Below, piece after piece: positions 1 through 7,052 of a DNA stretch of 26,470 bases. Both the position numbers and the translations under genes were made by a program. Every line of letters begins with the position of its first letter. Positions within the stretch are counted from its first letter, which is position 1. Source of the stretch: HGM11368 sp051883395 (GTDB lineage Bacteria > Bacillota > Clostridia > Christensenellales > UBA3700); contig JBJETQ010000014.1 of the NCBI GenBank assembly GCA_051883395.1, positions 1-26,470 on the forward strand, in the 5' to 3' direction. The notes beneath the pieces are model-generated. The model saw only the letters and a list, made by a program, of their open reading frames with translations, was not told the origin of the DNA and made no database searches.

Positions 1-55
1 GAGCGGTTCACTCGTAATGAACAGGTCGGCAGTTCGAATCTGCCTATCAGCTCCA
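1..55 (+). tRNA. tRNA-Thr (CGT anticodon), 3' part only
   Basis: The window opens inside a tRNA. The anticodon stem TTCA/TGAA encloses the loop CTCGTAA, which places CGT at the anticodon and so reads ACG (threonine). The T arm is GGCAG-TTCGAAT-CTGCC. The acceptor strand TATCAGC, discriminator T and an encoded CCA end at 55. The D arm and 5' acceptor strand lie outside the window, so pairing of the acceptor stem cannot be checked. Confidence 0.9.
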
Positions 56-87
56 AAAAAACCAAGTCAAATCGACTTGGTTTTTTA
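56..87 (+). terminator. Rho-independent terminator of the tRNA
   Basis: A hairpin with arms AAACCAAGTC and GACTTGGTTT around a short AAATC loop is followed by a T run. It begins directly after the tRNA CCA end, so it terminates the tRNA transcript. Confidence 0.85.
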
Positions 88-110
88 TTTGATTAAACTG
101 ATGTTTTACT

Positions 111-290
111 TTATATTAATCTATATAAATCTAAAAGATAATCTGTTGAAACCTTAAAACGTTTGCAAATCTTAATAATTTGTTCTGCATTTGGCAAAGA
201 CGTACCTTTTTGTAAAAGAGAAATAGCGTCGTATACGTATGAAATATCTTTTTATCTTTAAGTTTGTTAAATTGTGTTATATTGGTACTT
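111..290 (-). pseudogene. remnant of an XRE-type helix-turn-helix regulator
   Basis: Two reading frames on the minus strand together resemble the small XRE/Cro repressor fold. The 3' piece (stop at 111-113) translates to AISLLQKGTSLPNAEQIIKI followed by CKRFKVSTDYLLDLYRLI. This is the typical stretch that follows the recognition helix of these repressors (usual form: ISKWERG.S.P....I..IA..F.VS.DYLL). The 5' piece, in another frame, reads LSTNITQFNKLKDKK, like the N-terminal helix. The intervening helix-turn-helix residues are missing and the frames do not join, so the gene looks deleted and frameshifted. No ribosome-binding site is evident. Functional DNA binding is unlikely. Confidence 0.6.
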
Positions 291-349
291 AGTATAGATA
301 AAATTGCGACCTGTATCGGCTTTTTTGGGTACGGTCGCATAATATTTAT

Positions 350-547
350 TTATTTGTCTTTCTTTTTGAGCGGAGTTTTGTTGCCTTGTTGGTCAAGCAC
401 GTAACAGTTGTCAAGTTGCGCTCTGAGATTGCGCTTAAATCCTTCGATATATTGCTTGCGCAAAAGCGCTTGTTCCTGCTTTTCTTCTTCCGTCAGCCCT
501 TGCGTTCTGCTTTTCTTTGCCAGCTCGTTAATTCTGTCTATATTCAT
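350..547 (-). CDS. DUF896 (YnzC/UPF0291) family protein
   Basis: This 65-residue protein starts MNIDRINELAKKSRTQGLTE and continues with an E/K-rich helix, then ALLRKQYIEGFKRNLRAQLD. This matches the DUF896 family in Bacillota, in which two helices (RINELA...GLTEEEK..Q..LR..Y...F) form a hairpin. The family is cytoplasmic; its biochemical role is not established, although some members are linked to the SOS region in Bacillus. The start is ATG at 547. There is no Shine-Dalgarno sequence. Instead a -10 box TATAAT ends six bases upstream, so the mRNA should be leaderless. The lysine-rich tail PLKKKDK is short. The gene appears monocistronic and points toward the decayed regulator. Confidence 0.85.
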   Translation of the reverse strand: MNIDRINELAKKSRTQGLTEEEKQEQALLRKQYIEGFKRNLRAQLDNCYVLDQQGNKTPLKKKDK

Positions 548-553
548 AGTCGT

Positions 554-582
554 ATTATACCAAATAGCAGATTATAAGTAAA
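554..582 (-). promoter_or_regulatory. promoter of the DUF896 gene, predicted leaderless
   Basis: On the minus strand TTTACT (582-577), a 17-base spacer and TATAAT (559-554) precede ACGACT and then the ATG at 547. The -10 also carries an upstream TGG, giving an extended -10. Transcription starting seven bases after the -10 would begin on the A of the start codon. Confidence 0.7.
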
Positions 583-631
583 ACGTTTGGGTTAAAATAA
601 AGTTTTGGGTGTAAAATTTAGTTAAAAACCA

Positions 632-660
632 TTGAAAAATACTAAAAATCGGGCTAAAAT
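632..660 (+). promoter_or_regulatory. promoter of the metallophosphoesterase gene
   Basis: TTGAAA (632-637), a 17-base spacer and TAAAAT (655-660) match a sigma-A promoter. The expected start near 667 leaves a leader of about 11 bases that contains the AGGAG ribosome-binding site. Confidence 0.6.
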
Positions 661-677
661 GAAAGCAGGAGAGTATT

Positions 678-1919
678 ATGAATAATAAAAAGAGATTGAG
701 CAAAGGACAAATAGCCCTTATCGTCGTTGCCGCTGTCGTTTTATTGGTTGCGATGTTTCTTATCATTGTAGGTATTCTCAACGTAGCTTTTAGAAACGAC
801 AACTTGAAGTACATCGAAAACAATATCAATGCGGTGGAATACGAAGACCAACTTACGCCGGTTTATGAAGACGGATACTGGACTTTTACCACCGACGAAG
901 AATTTAAAGTATTGCATCTGACAGACATACATATTGGCGGCGGTTGGCTGACCAAGACCAAAGATTACAAGGCAATCAACGCTGTGGCAAATATGGTTAC
1001 CGCAGAAAAACCCGACCTGGTAATCATTACGGGAGATTTGGTCTATCCGGTAGGTTTTGCAGGCTGCACTTTCAACAACAAAGAAGAAGTGCGTCTTGTG
1101 GCAACGCTGATGGAAAAACTGGGCGTTTACTGGACGGTTACCTTTGGCAACCATGACAGCGAATGGTATAGTTTTTATGACAGACAAGCCATTGCCGACT
1201 ATTATTGCGACGATTGCTGGACAAAATGCATTTTTGAAGACGACGACGGAATTTACGGTTGCGGAAACTCAGTTATCAAAATTAAAAATTCGCAAGGATT
1301 GGTTACTCAGGCTTTGTTTACTATGGACAGCAACGCCTATATGTCCGATAAGCCGTCCGACGCAATTTTAGCAGTATTCAATTCTTCTTACGATACTTTC
1401 CACGACGACCAGATTGCCTGGTACAGAGAAGAAGTTCAAAAAATTCATAGCGAAAATCAAGCCGTGCAGTCTGATTGCGAAATGTTTAAGTCGTTGCTGT
1501 TCTTCCATATTCCTATGATAGAGATGAGATATGCCTACAATGAATATCTGGAAGCAGGTTGCACCGACACCGAAAACGTGCAATGGTTGTACGGAGTAGT
1601 GGAAGAAAGCGACCCTTACGTATATTCTTCTCCTAAGGATACCGATATGTTTGAGACTATTTTGGAATTGGGAAGCACGCAAGGCATGTTTTTCGGACAC
1701 GACCATATCAATAACATGGCGCTGACGTACAAAGGAATCAATATGGAATACGGTATGAGCGTGGACTATCTTGCCTATGCCGGAATTGATAAGGTAGGCA
1801 AGCAGAGAGGGTGTAAGGTCATAACTGTATATCCAGACGGCAGTTACAGTAGCGTCAATAATAACTATTATCAGGAAAAATACGACATTTATCCAAGAGA
1901 AGTCGTTTGTATGGACTGA
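678..1919 (+). CDS. membrane-anchored calcineurin-like metallophosphoesterase
   Basis: A predicted 413-residue phosphoesterase of the metallophosphatase superfamily, which uses a dinuclear metal centre to cleave phosphomono- or diesters; the substrate here is unknown. The motifs run in the usual order: D83-x-H85 in LTDIHIG, G119-D120 in ITGDLVYP, G-N158-H159-D160 in TFGNHDSE, a later H in FFHIPM, and GHDH in MFFGHDHINN. Residues 12-36 form one hydrophobic helix after a basic N-terminus (NNKKR), so the enzyme is probably anchored with the catalytic domain outside. Start ATG 678 follows AGGAG at suitable spacing. It stands alone between its own promoter and a terminator. Overall pattern resembles the DCR2/PhoD-like phosphoesterase group, but assignment below superfamily level is uncertain. 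Confidence 0.85.
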   Translation: MNNKKRLSKGQIALIVVAAVVLLVAMFLIIVGILNVAFRNDNLKYIENNINAVEYEDQLTPVYEDGYWTFTTDEEFKVLHLTDIHIGGGWLTKTKDYKAINAVANMVTAEKPDLVIITGDLVYPVGFAGCTFNNKEEVRLVATLMEKLGVYWTVTFGNHDSEWYSFYDRQAIADYYCDDCWTKCIFEDDDGIYGCGNSVIKIKNSQGLVTQALFTMDSNAYMSDKPSDAILAVFNSSYDTFHDDQIAWYREEVQKIHSENQAVQSDCEMFKSLLFFHIPMIEMRYAYNEYLEAGCTDTENVQWLYGVVEESDPYVYSSPKDTDMFETILELGSTQGMFFGHDHINNMALTYKGINMEYGMSVDYLAYAGIDKVGKQRGCKVITVYPDGSYSSVNNNYYQEKYDIYPREVVCMD

Positions 1920-1961
1920 CAATTGCTGATAATAGCGTAAGTTGAGCAATGTGCAAAAAGC

Positions 1962-1992
1962 GGGCGAGAGCATATCTCTCGCTCTTTTTTAT
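1962..1992 (+). terminator. terminator of the metallophosphoesterase gene
   Basis: Arms GCGAGAG and CTCTCGC around CATAT are followed by TCTTTTTTA, a standard intrinsic terminator on the plus strand. Confidence 0.8.
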
Positions 1993-1995
1993 CAA

Positions 1996-2024
1996 AAATA
2001 TCCGCCCGTTCGGGCGGATATTGA
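1996..2024 (-). terminator. terminator of guaA (convergent)
   Basis: A strong GC hairpin (ATATCCGCCC, then GTTC, then GGGCGGATAT) is followed on the minus strand by TTTTTGAT. It ends the guaA transcript just beyond its stop codon and faces the terminator of the opposing gene. Confidence 0.75.
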
Positions 2025-2056
2025 TTTTGATTGAAATAATTGATTTGAAAGATAGC

Positions 2057-3334
2057 TTATTCCCACTCTATTGTGGCGGTTGGCTTTGGAGAAAGGTCGT
2101 AGCACACTCTGTTTACGCCTTTGACTTCGCTCAGTATGCGAGAAGTGATTTTGTCAAGCACAGCCCAATCGATATGCTCGATAGTAGCCGTCATGGCGTC
2201 TACGGTGTTTACGGCTCTGATAATTACCGGCCAGTCGTAGCAACGAGCGTTGTCTCTGACGCCTACCGATTTGGTATCAGGTATCAAAGTGAAATATTGC
2301 CATACCTTGCCTTGCAAACCGTTTTTGGCAAATTCTTCTCTCAAAATTGCGTCAGATTCTCTTACGGCTTCAAGTCTGTCTCTGGTAATTGCACCAAGGC
2401 ATCTTACGCCCAGACCGGGACCAGGGAACGGCTGACGATATACCATGTCGTCAGGCAATCCCAAAGCCTTGCCGCATGCTCTCACTTCGTCCTTGAAAAG
2501 ATATTTGAGCGGTTCTACAAGCTCGAATTTTAAATCGTCAGGAAGTCCGCCCACGTTGTGGTGTGCTTTGACGGCTTTGCCCGTCTTGGTGCCGCTTTCT
2601 ACAATGTCAGGGTAGATTGTTCCTTGAGCCAAAAAGTCGATTCCGTCAAGTTTTCTCGCTTCTTCTTCAAATACTCTTATAAATTCCGCACCGATAATCT
2701 TTCTTTTTCTTTCGGGGTCAGATACGCCTGCAAGCTTGTCAAGAAATCTGTCGGCAGAGTCGGAATAGATGAGATTTGCCCCCAATTCTTCTCTGAATAC
2801 TCTGATTACCTGTTCAGGTTCGCCTTTGCGCAAAAGTCCGTGATTTACGTGTACGCAAACCAGTTGGTCGCCGATGGCTTTGATGAGCAACGCCGCAACT
2901 ACGGAAGAATCTACGCCGCCCGACAGAGCAAGCAAAACCTTTTTGTCGCCAATTTGCTTGCGCAACAGCTCAACCTGGTCCTGAATAAAGTTGTCCATAT
3001 TCCAGTTGGCGTCGCAGCGACATACGTCGAAAATAAATGATTTGATGTCTTCTACCTTGCCTTGCGGACATTGTGCGTCGGCATGATTGATTGCCATAAA
3101 AGGCACGCCAACGTTATAAAGTTCGTCTGCTACGTTGATTTTTACACCGTCAACAACGTTGTTGGGACCGCCGTTGAGAATGACGCCTTTGACGTTGGGC
3201 ATAGATTGGAGCCGGGCGAGAGTAATATCGTGTGCATAAATCTCGCTGTACACGCCGTAGCTTCTGATAAGTCTGGCAATAGCGGAGTTTTCTTCGCTGC
3301 CAAGGTCGATGATTGCAATCATATCTTGTTTCAT
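2057..3334 (-). CDS. guaA: GMP synthase with a deleted glutaminase core
   Basis: GMP synthase converts XMP to GMP using ATP and ammonia, normally released from glutamine by its own N-terminal class I amidotransferase domain. The ATP-pyrophosphatase and dimerisation parts are complete here: SGGVDSS at 138-144, then RKIIGAEFI, HHNVGGLP, RQPFPGPGLGVRCLG and the C-terminal TATIEWE. The amidotransferase is reduced to about 85 residues. The N-terminal strand (AIIDLGSEENSAIARLIR) and GVILNGGPNNV are present, but GVPFMAINHADAQ then runs straight into CPQGKVEDIKSFIFDVC. The nucleophile elbow (normally GICYGMQ) and roughly 80 following residues are absent; one H (84) aligns with the catalytic His. The protein is 425 residues against about 510 normally. 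Start ATG 3334 follows AAGGAG; the longer upstream frame lacks a binding site. The enzyme is predicted to depend on free ammonia or a separate glutaminase. Confidence 0.9.
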   Translation of the reverse strand: MKQDMIAIIDLGSEENSAIARLIRSYGVYSEIYAHDITLARLQSMPNVKGVILNGGPNNVVDGVKINVADELYNVGVPFMAINHADAQCPQGKVEDIKSFIFDVCRCDANWNMDNFIQDQVELLRKQIGDKKVLLALSGGVDSSVVAALLIKAIGDQLVCVHVNHGLLRKGEPEQVIRVFREELGANLIYSDSADRFLDKLAGVSDPERKRKIIGAEFIRVFEEEARKLDGIDFLAQGTIYPDIVESGTKTGKAVKAHHNVGGLPDDLKFELVEPLKYLFKDEVRACGKALGLPDDMVYRQPFPGPGLGVRCLGAITRDRLEAVRESDAILREEFAKNGLQGKVWQYFTLIPDTKSVGVRDNARCYDWPVIIRAVNTVDAMTATIEHIDWAVLDKITSRILSEVKGVNRVCYDLSPKPTATIEWE

Positions 3335-3364
3335 GATACGTCTCCTTATTTGTATTGTAATTTG

Positions 3365-3393
3365 AGCATACAACAGGGGACAAATTATGTCAA
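3365..3393 (-). promoter_or_regulatory. guaA promoter
   Basis: TTGACA (3393-3388), a 17-base spacer and TATGCT (3370-3365) on the minus strand. The predicted leader is about 24 bases and holds only AAGGAG, so there is no room for a purine riboswitch. Confidence 0.7.
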
Positions 3394-3569
3394 ATTTTTG
3401 CAATCGGTTTTTAAAAAATGTCATATTAAAAGGCATATTTTTGGGTGTTTTTTGTAAAGAAAATTATCGACGATGATTTGATAGTATCCATCGTAATTGG
3501 CCATAATATAAGCAACAATAAAATTATATGTATAATAAATTATTAATTATAAAAATAAAGATTATATTG

Positions 3570-3628
3570 TGTAAATAAAATGTAAAATATGTGTAAAGTA
3601 TTTGTATAATAAAAGTAAAATATGTAAA
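3570..3628 (+). repeat. 11-bp-phased TGTAAA direct-repeat array
   Basis: TGTAAA occurs at 3570, 3581 and 3592, then TGTATA at 3603, AGTAAA at 3614 and TGTAAA again at 3623. The first five units are exactly 11 bp apart, one helical turn, and the last is 9 bp further on. Weaker AAA-containing units continue the phase at 3635 and 3646. On the minus strand the unit reads TTTACA, which fits the PhoP box known in Bacillus (TTHACA repeated about every 11 bp). The array lies immediately upstream of the promoter of the glycosyltransferase/acyltransferase gene. The surrounding 3437-3653 is otherwise AT-rich non-coding DNA. The binding protein is inferred. Confidence 0.5.
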
Positions 3629-3653
3629 AAGTACTCTAAAAGTATTGCAAAGA

Positions 3654-3682
3654 TTGCTAAGTCAATTAAAATAATCTATATA
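3654..3682 (+). promoter_or_regulatory. promoter of the glycosyltransferase-acyltransferase fusion gene
   Basis: TTGCTA (3654-3659), a 17-base spacer and TATATA (3677-3682) sit just upstream of AGGAG and the ATG at 3701. The weak -10 and the phased repeats directly upstream suggest an activated promoter. A second TATAAT at 3605-3610 lies within the array but lacks a matching -35. Confidence 0.45.
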
Positions 3683-3700
3683 AACTATTTAGGAGAAAAT

Positions 3701-5836
3701 ATGAAGATAGTTATCGTAATAGAGTTGTATGACCTTATGACTAACGGAACTGTTATGTCGGCGCATCGTTTTGCCGACGAACTCAAAAAGAGAGGTCATA
3801 CCGTAAGAATCGTGGCTACCGGTGCAAAGGGCGAAGGCTGTTTTGAAGTGAGAGAAAGATATTTGCCTATTGCAACCGAAGTTGCTCGTTTGCAACAGGT
3901 GCGATTTGGAAAACCCGACTATGAAACTTTGACCAACGCTTTCAGCGGCGCTGACATCGTGCATCTATATATGCCTTTTAAATTGGAAAAGAAGGCGCTC
4001 AAAATTGCCAAACAGATGGGCATTCCCGTTACGGCGGCTTTTCACGTTCAACCAGAAAACATCACTTACAATGCAGGTTTGAGACATTCGTCGATAGCAG
4101 CCAAGTGGTTTTATGCTTATTTCAGAGACAACTTTTTTAAGAACGTAGACCATATACATTGTCCTTCGCAGTTTATTGCTCAGCAGTTGCAGGACAGAAA
4201 GTACAGAGCCAATATGCACGTCATTTCCAACGGCGTATCTGACGAGTTCCGTCCGCCTGCCGAATACAAACAGCTTGACCCTGAGAATATCAATATAATG
4301 ATGACGGGCAGATTTGCCACCGAAAAACGTCAGGACGTGCTTATCAAGGCTATTTCTATGAGTAAGTATGCCGACAAAATTCATCTTACTCTTGCAGGTA
4401 AAGGACCTAAGTTGGCAAAACTGAAAAAACTGGCGGACAAGTATCTCGTCAACCCGGTACGTTTCGGATTTTTCAATAGGGACGAGCTTATCGAGCAAAT
4501 TCATAACACGGATTTGTACGTGCATGCGGCAGACGTAGAGATAGAAGCTATTGCTTGTATAGAAGCTTTTGCCTGCGGAGTAGTGCCGATTATTGCCAAT
4601 TCTGCCAAGTCTGCCACGCCGCAGTTTGCTCTGGACGAAAGGTCGCTATTTGAAGCAGGCAATCCAAAGGACCTTGCCGCAAAGATAGATTATTGGATAG
4701 AGCACCCTAAGGAAAAAGAAGAAATGAGCAAGGCATACATTGCTCAGGGCGAAAAATATAATATTTCTTATTCTATCGACAAAGCCGAAGAGATGTTTAA
4801 GGAAGCAATCAACACCGCCAGAGAAAAACGTAGAATGGAAACCAAGGAAGCCAAAAAGAAGGGCAAATACTTTGTTTCTAAAAACAAAGTTACTCACGTT
4901 CTTTCGGGCTTGTTGTATTATCTTGTAGGCATTCCGGTATTTTATTTGTTTTGCAGTATCTATCTCGGTTTGCGCATCAAGGGAAGAAAAAATCTCAAAA
5001 AGGCAAAGGGCAAAGGCGTGGTAAGTATAAGCAATCACGTGCATCTGCTTGACTGCGCTATGAATGCGCTTGCATTGTGGCCGAGAAGAATACAGTTTAC
5101 GGTGCTATACGAGTCGTTTAATATGCCGGTTGCAGGCAAGATGCTCAAATTTTTGGGAGCTGTGCCTACGCCGCAGAACGTGGCGGAAGCCAGAGTGTTC
5201 AAGCATGAGATAAATACTCTGCTCAAAGACGACAAAACCGTGCATATCTACGCCGAAGCGCACCTTGTCAACTATTATGCCGGCATAAGAGAATTTAACA
5301 AGGGCGCATTCAAAATCGCCTGCGACAGTCAGGTGCCTATCATTCCGATAGTGATAAGCTGGCGTAAGAGAAGGGGACTGTACAAGCTCTGTTTTACGTC
5401 CAAACCTTGCGCTACGATAACCGTGGGAGAGCCTATATATCCTAATTTGCAGTTGTTCAGCAAAGAAATGTATAAGGATATTGAAGAACGCACTACCAAA
5501 GCTATGAAGGACTTGTACGACAATTCCAACTACGGTATGAGCATCAACTATTTTGAAGGTAAGGAAGCTCCGACGGAGTTTAAGACCAAGTATCAGCTCA
5601 AACAGATGGAAGAAGAAAACGGAGAAATCAAAAAGACCAACAAGGTGAGACAGACCGTAGGAAAGATTTTGCACGGTCTCAAACAAAAGGACAAACTGAC
5701 CGTTACTCACGACGAAGCTCATCAGGCATTGCAACAGGCAAAGGACAACGACATTGTGCAGGGAGCAACCGACGACAACCCTTCTAAGCCCGTTGAGAGT
5801 GAAGAAAAGCAAAACGACGGCGAAGTCGTGGAATAA
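3701..5836 (+). CDS. GT4 glycosyltransferase fused to PlsC-type acyltransferase
   Basis: This 711-residue protein joins two lipid enzymes. Residues 1 to about 370 are a GT-B, GT4-family glycosyltransferase: an N-terminal MKIVIVIELY strand, MSAHRFADELKKRGH, HVISNGVSDEF, GRFATEKRQDVLIKA, LAGKGP, and an E280-x7-E288 motif in EIEAIACIEAFACG. Residues near 420-600 are a PlsC/LPLAT domain: NH446-x4-D451 (SNHVHLLD), YAEAH around E519 in place of FPEGT, NKGAFKIA, and VPIIPIVIS. A hydrophobic stretch (LSGLLYYLVGIPVFYLFCSIYLG) precedes it and would associate with the membrane. The last 100 residues are charged and probably disordered. Known GT4 relatives glycosylate diacylglycerol or phosphatidylinositol, and PlsC makes phosphatidic acid, so a role in membrane glycolipid synthesis is likely. 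Start ATG 3701 follows AGGAG; an upstream in-frame ATG-less extension lacks a binding site. Confidence 0.85.
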   Translation: MKIVIVIELYDLMTNGTVMSAHRFADELKKRGHTVRIVATGAKGEGCFEVRERYLPIATEVARLQQVRFGKPDYETLTNAFSGADIVHLYMPFKLEKKALKIAKQMGIPVTAAFHVQPENITYNAGLRHSSIAAKWFYAYFRDNFFKNVDHIHCPSQFIAQQLQDRKYRANMHVISNGVSDEFRPPAEYKQLDPENINIMMTGRFATEKRQDVLIKAISMSKYADKIHLTLAGKGPKLAKLKKLADKYLVNPVRFGFFNRDELIEQIHNTDLYVHAADVEIEAIACIEAFACGVVPIIANSAKSATPQFALDERSLFEAGNPKDLAAKIDYWIEHPKEKEEMSKAYIAQGEKYNISYSIDKAEEMFKEAINTAREKRRMETKEAKKKGKYFVSKNKVTHVLSGLLYYLVGIPVFYLFCSIYLGLRIKGRKNLKKAKGKGVVSISNHVHLLDCAMNALALWPRRIQFTVLYESFNMPVAGKMLKFLGAVPTPQNVAEARVFKHEINTLLKDDKTVHIYAEAHLVNYYAGIREFNKGAFKIACDSQVPIIPIVISWRKRRGLYKLCFTSKPCATITVGEPIYPNLQLFSKEMYKDIEERTTKAMKDLYDNSNYGMSINYFEGKEAPTEFKTKYQLKQMEEENGEIKKTNKVRQTVGKILHGLKQKDKLTVTHDEAHQALQQAKDNDIVQGATDDNPSKPVESEEKQNDGEVVE

Positions 5837-5865
5837 TGGTTAGCCGTTGAATAAAATTATCAGAT

Positions 5866-5894
5866 TACCCGTGCGACGTCGCTACGGGTTTTTT
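5866..5894 (+). terminator. terminator of the fusion gene
   Basis: CCCGT and ACGGG arms enclose an inner self-complementary GCGACGTCGC, followed by a six-T run. It lies 30 bases after the stop codon. Confidence 0.75.
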
Positions 5895-5923
5895 GATAAA
5901 AACAAAAAAATTTTTTTAAATAG

Positions 5924-5953
5924 TTGCGCAAATATAGGGGCGTGTGCAATAAT
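5924..5953 (+). promoter_or_regulatory. ddh promoter
   Basis: TTGCGC (5924-5929), an 18-base spacer and AATAAT (5948-5953) preceded by TGC, giving an extended -10 element. The leader is about 22 bases and carries GGAGG. Confidence 0.5.
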
Positions 5954-5981
5954 ATTAGCGACAAAATTTACGGAGGGCTTT

Positions 5982-6953
5982 ATGCAAAAAATCAGGATAG
6001 GCATTTTGGGATACGGCAACCTTGGCAAAGGCGTTGAATTGGCTGTAAAAAACAACAGCGATATGGAATTGGTAGGAATTTTTACCCGCAGGGATAACGT
6101 TGATACTGCTACGGGAAAAGCAATAGGCATAGACCACATTCAAGAATATAAGGACAAAATCGACGTGTTGATACTTTGCGGCGGTTCGGCTACCGATTTG
6201 CCTGAGCAAAGCGTTGAGATGATAAAGTATTTTAATACGGTAGATTCTTTTGACACTCACGCAAGAATACCCGAACATTTTGCCAAAATGGACGCAACGG
6301 GCAAAGAGAGCGGAAAACTCGGCATCATTTCGGTAGGCTGGGATCCGGGTTTGTTTTCCGTTGCTAGAATGCTTTTTGGAGCATTGCTTCCTGACGGCAA
6401 CGACTATACTTTTTGGGGTAAGGGCGTATCGCAAGGACACTCAGACGCAATCAGAAGAATCGAAGGCGTCGTAGACGCAAGACAATATACCGTACCCGTA
6501 CAGTCGGCTCTGCAAGCGGTACGAGACGGTGAAAATCCGCAGCTCACCACAAGACAAAAGCACACCAGAGAGTGTTACGTTGTGGCAAAGGAAGGCGCAG
6601 ACAAAGAAAAAATAAGAGAGCAGATAGTCAATATGCCCAATTATTTTGCCGACTATGATACCACGGTGCATTTTATCGATATGGACGAGATGCAACGCAA
6701 TCACAAGGAACTTCCACACGGCGGCGTAGTGCTGAGAAGCGGAGATACTTACAGCGACAAAAAACACGTGTTGGAGCTGTCTATCAAGCTTGACTCCAAT
6801 CCGGAATTTACGGGCAGCGTGCTGACTGCTTATGCAAGGGCAATATACAAGATGTCCAAGGAAGGCAAAAAGGGTTGCGTAACCGTGTTTGACGTTCCGA
6901 TAGGTTTGCTCAGCGCTCAACAACCCGAAGAACTGAGAGCGCATTTGCTGTAA
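5982..6953 (+). CDS. ddh: meso-diaminopimelate D-dehydrogenase
   Basis: The enzyme makes meso-2,6-diaminopimelate from tetrahydrodipicolinate, ammonia and NADPH in one step, feeding lysine and peptidoglycan synthesis and bypassing the acylated branches. The 323-residue product is close to the usual length of about 326. Signature stretches are the Rossmann loop GILGYGNLGKGVE, VDSFDTHARIPEHF, ISVGWDPGLFSVARML, GKGVSQGHSDAIRRIEGV and the C-terminal SNPEFTGSVLTAYARA. Start ATG 5982 follows GGAGG; an in-frame upstream extension overlaps the preceding terminator and is rejected. The gene is monocistronic, with terminators on both sides. It implies DAP-type peptidoglycan. Confidence 0.93.
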   Translation: MQKIRIGILGYGNLGKGVELAVKNNSDMELVGIFTRRDNVDTATGKAIGIDHIQEYKDKIDVLILCGGSATDLPEQSVEMIKYFNTVDSFDTHARIPEHFAKMDATGKESGKLGIISVGWDPGLFSVARMLFGALLPDGNDYTFWGKGVSQGHSDAIRRIEGVVDARQYTVPVQSALQAVRDGENPQLTTRQKHTRECYVVAKEGADKEKIREQIVNMPNYFADYDTTVHFIDMDEMQRNHKELPHGGVVLRSGDTYSDKKHVLELSIKLDSNPEFTGSVLTAYARAIYKMSKEGKKGCVTVFDVPIGLLSAQQPEELRAHLL

Positions 6954-7008
6954 TAGCAACTGCAAATCGCAGCTTAAATTGTAATCGTAAAAGCGTGTTA
7001 TCAATAGA

Positions 7009-7037
7009 AAAATCGTCCCTTTGCAGGGACGATTTTT
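7009..7037. terminator. bidirectional terminator between ddh and the PI-PLC gene
   Basis: Arms AAAATCGTCCCT and AGGGACGATTTT around TTGC, with a T run on the plus side and TTTTTC on the minus side. It can end both convergent transcripts. Confidence 0.85.
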
Positions 7038-7052
7038 TTGGACGATAATATT

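Noticed and set aside
577..630. TTAAA/GTAAA units before the metallophosphoesterase gene as a second PhoP-like array
   Set aside because: The units at 577, 590, 610 and 620 are not regularly spaced and the stretch is simply AT-rich.
3335..3364. Purine riboswitch upstream of guaA
   Set aside because: The leader between promoter and start codon is too short to hold the aptamer.
3335..3436. Longer upstream start for guaA (34 extra residues)
   Set aside because: The extension covers the predicted promoter and transcription start, has no ribosome-binding site and does not resemble GuaA; ATG 3334 has AAGGAG.
3602..3700. Upstream extension of the glycosyltransferase-acyltransferase gene
   Set aside because: It overlaps the repeat array and the promoter, is lysine-rich AT noise, and the ATG at 3701 has AGGAG and the normal GT4 N-terminus.
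5105..5812. Long minus-strand open frame within the fusion gene
   Set aside because: It is the antisense shadow of a well-supported gene and shows no recognisable motif.
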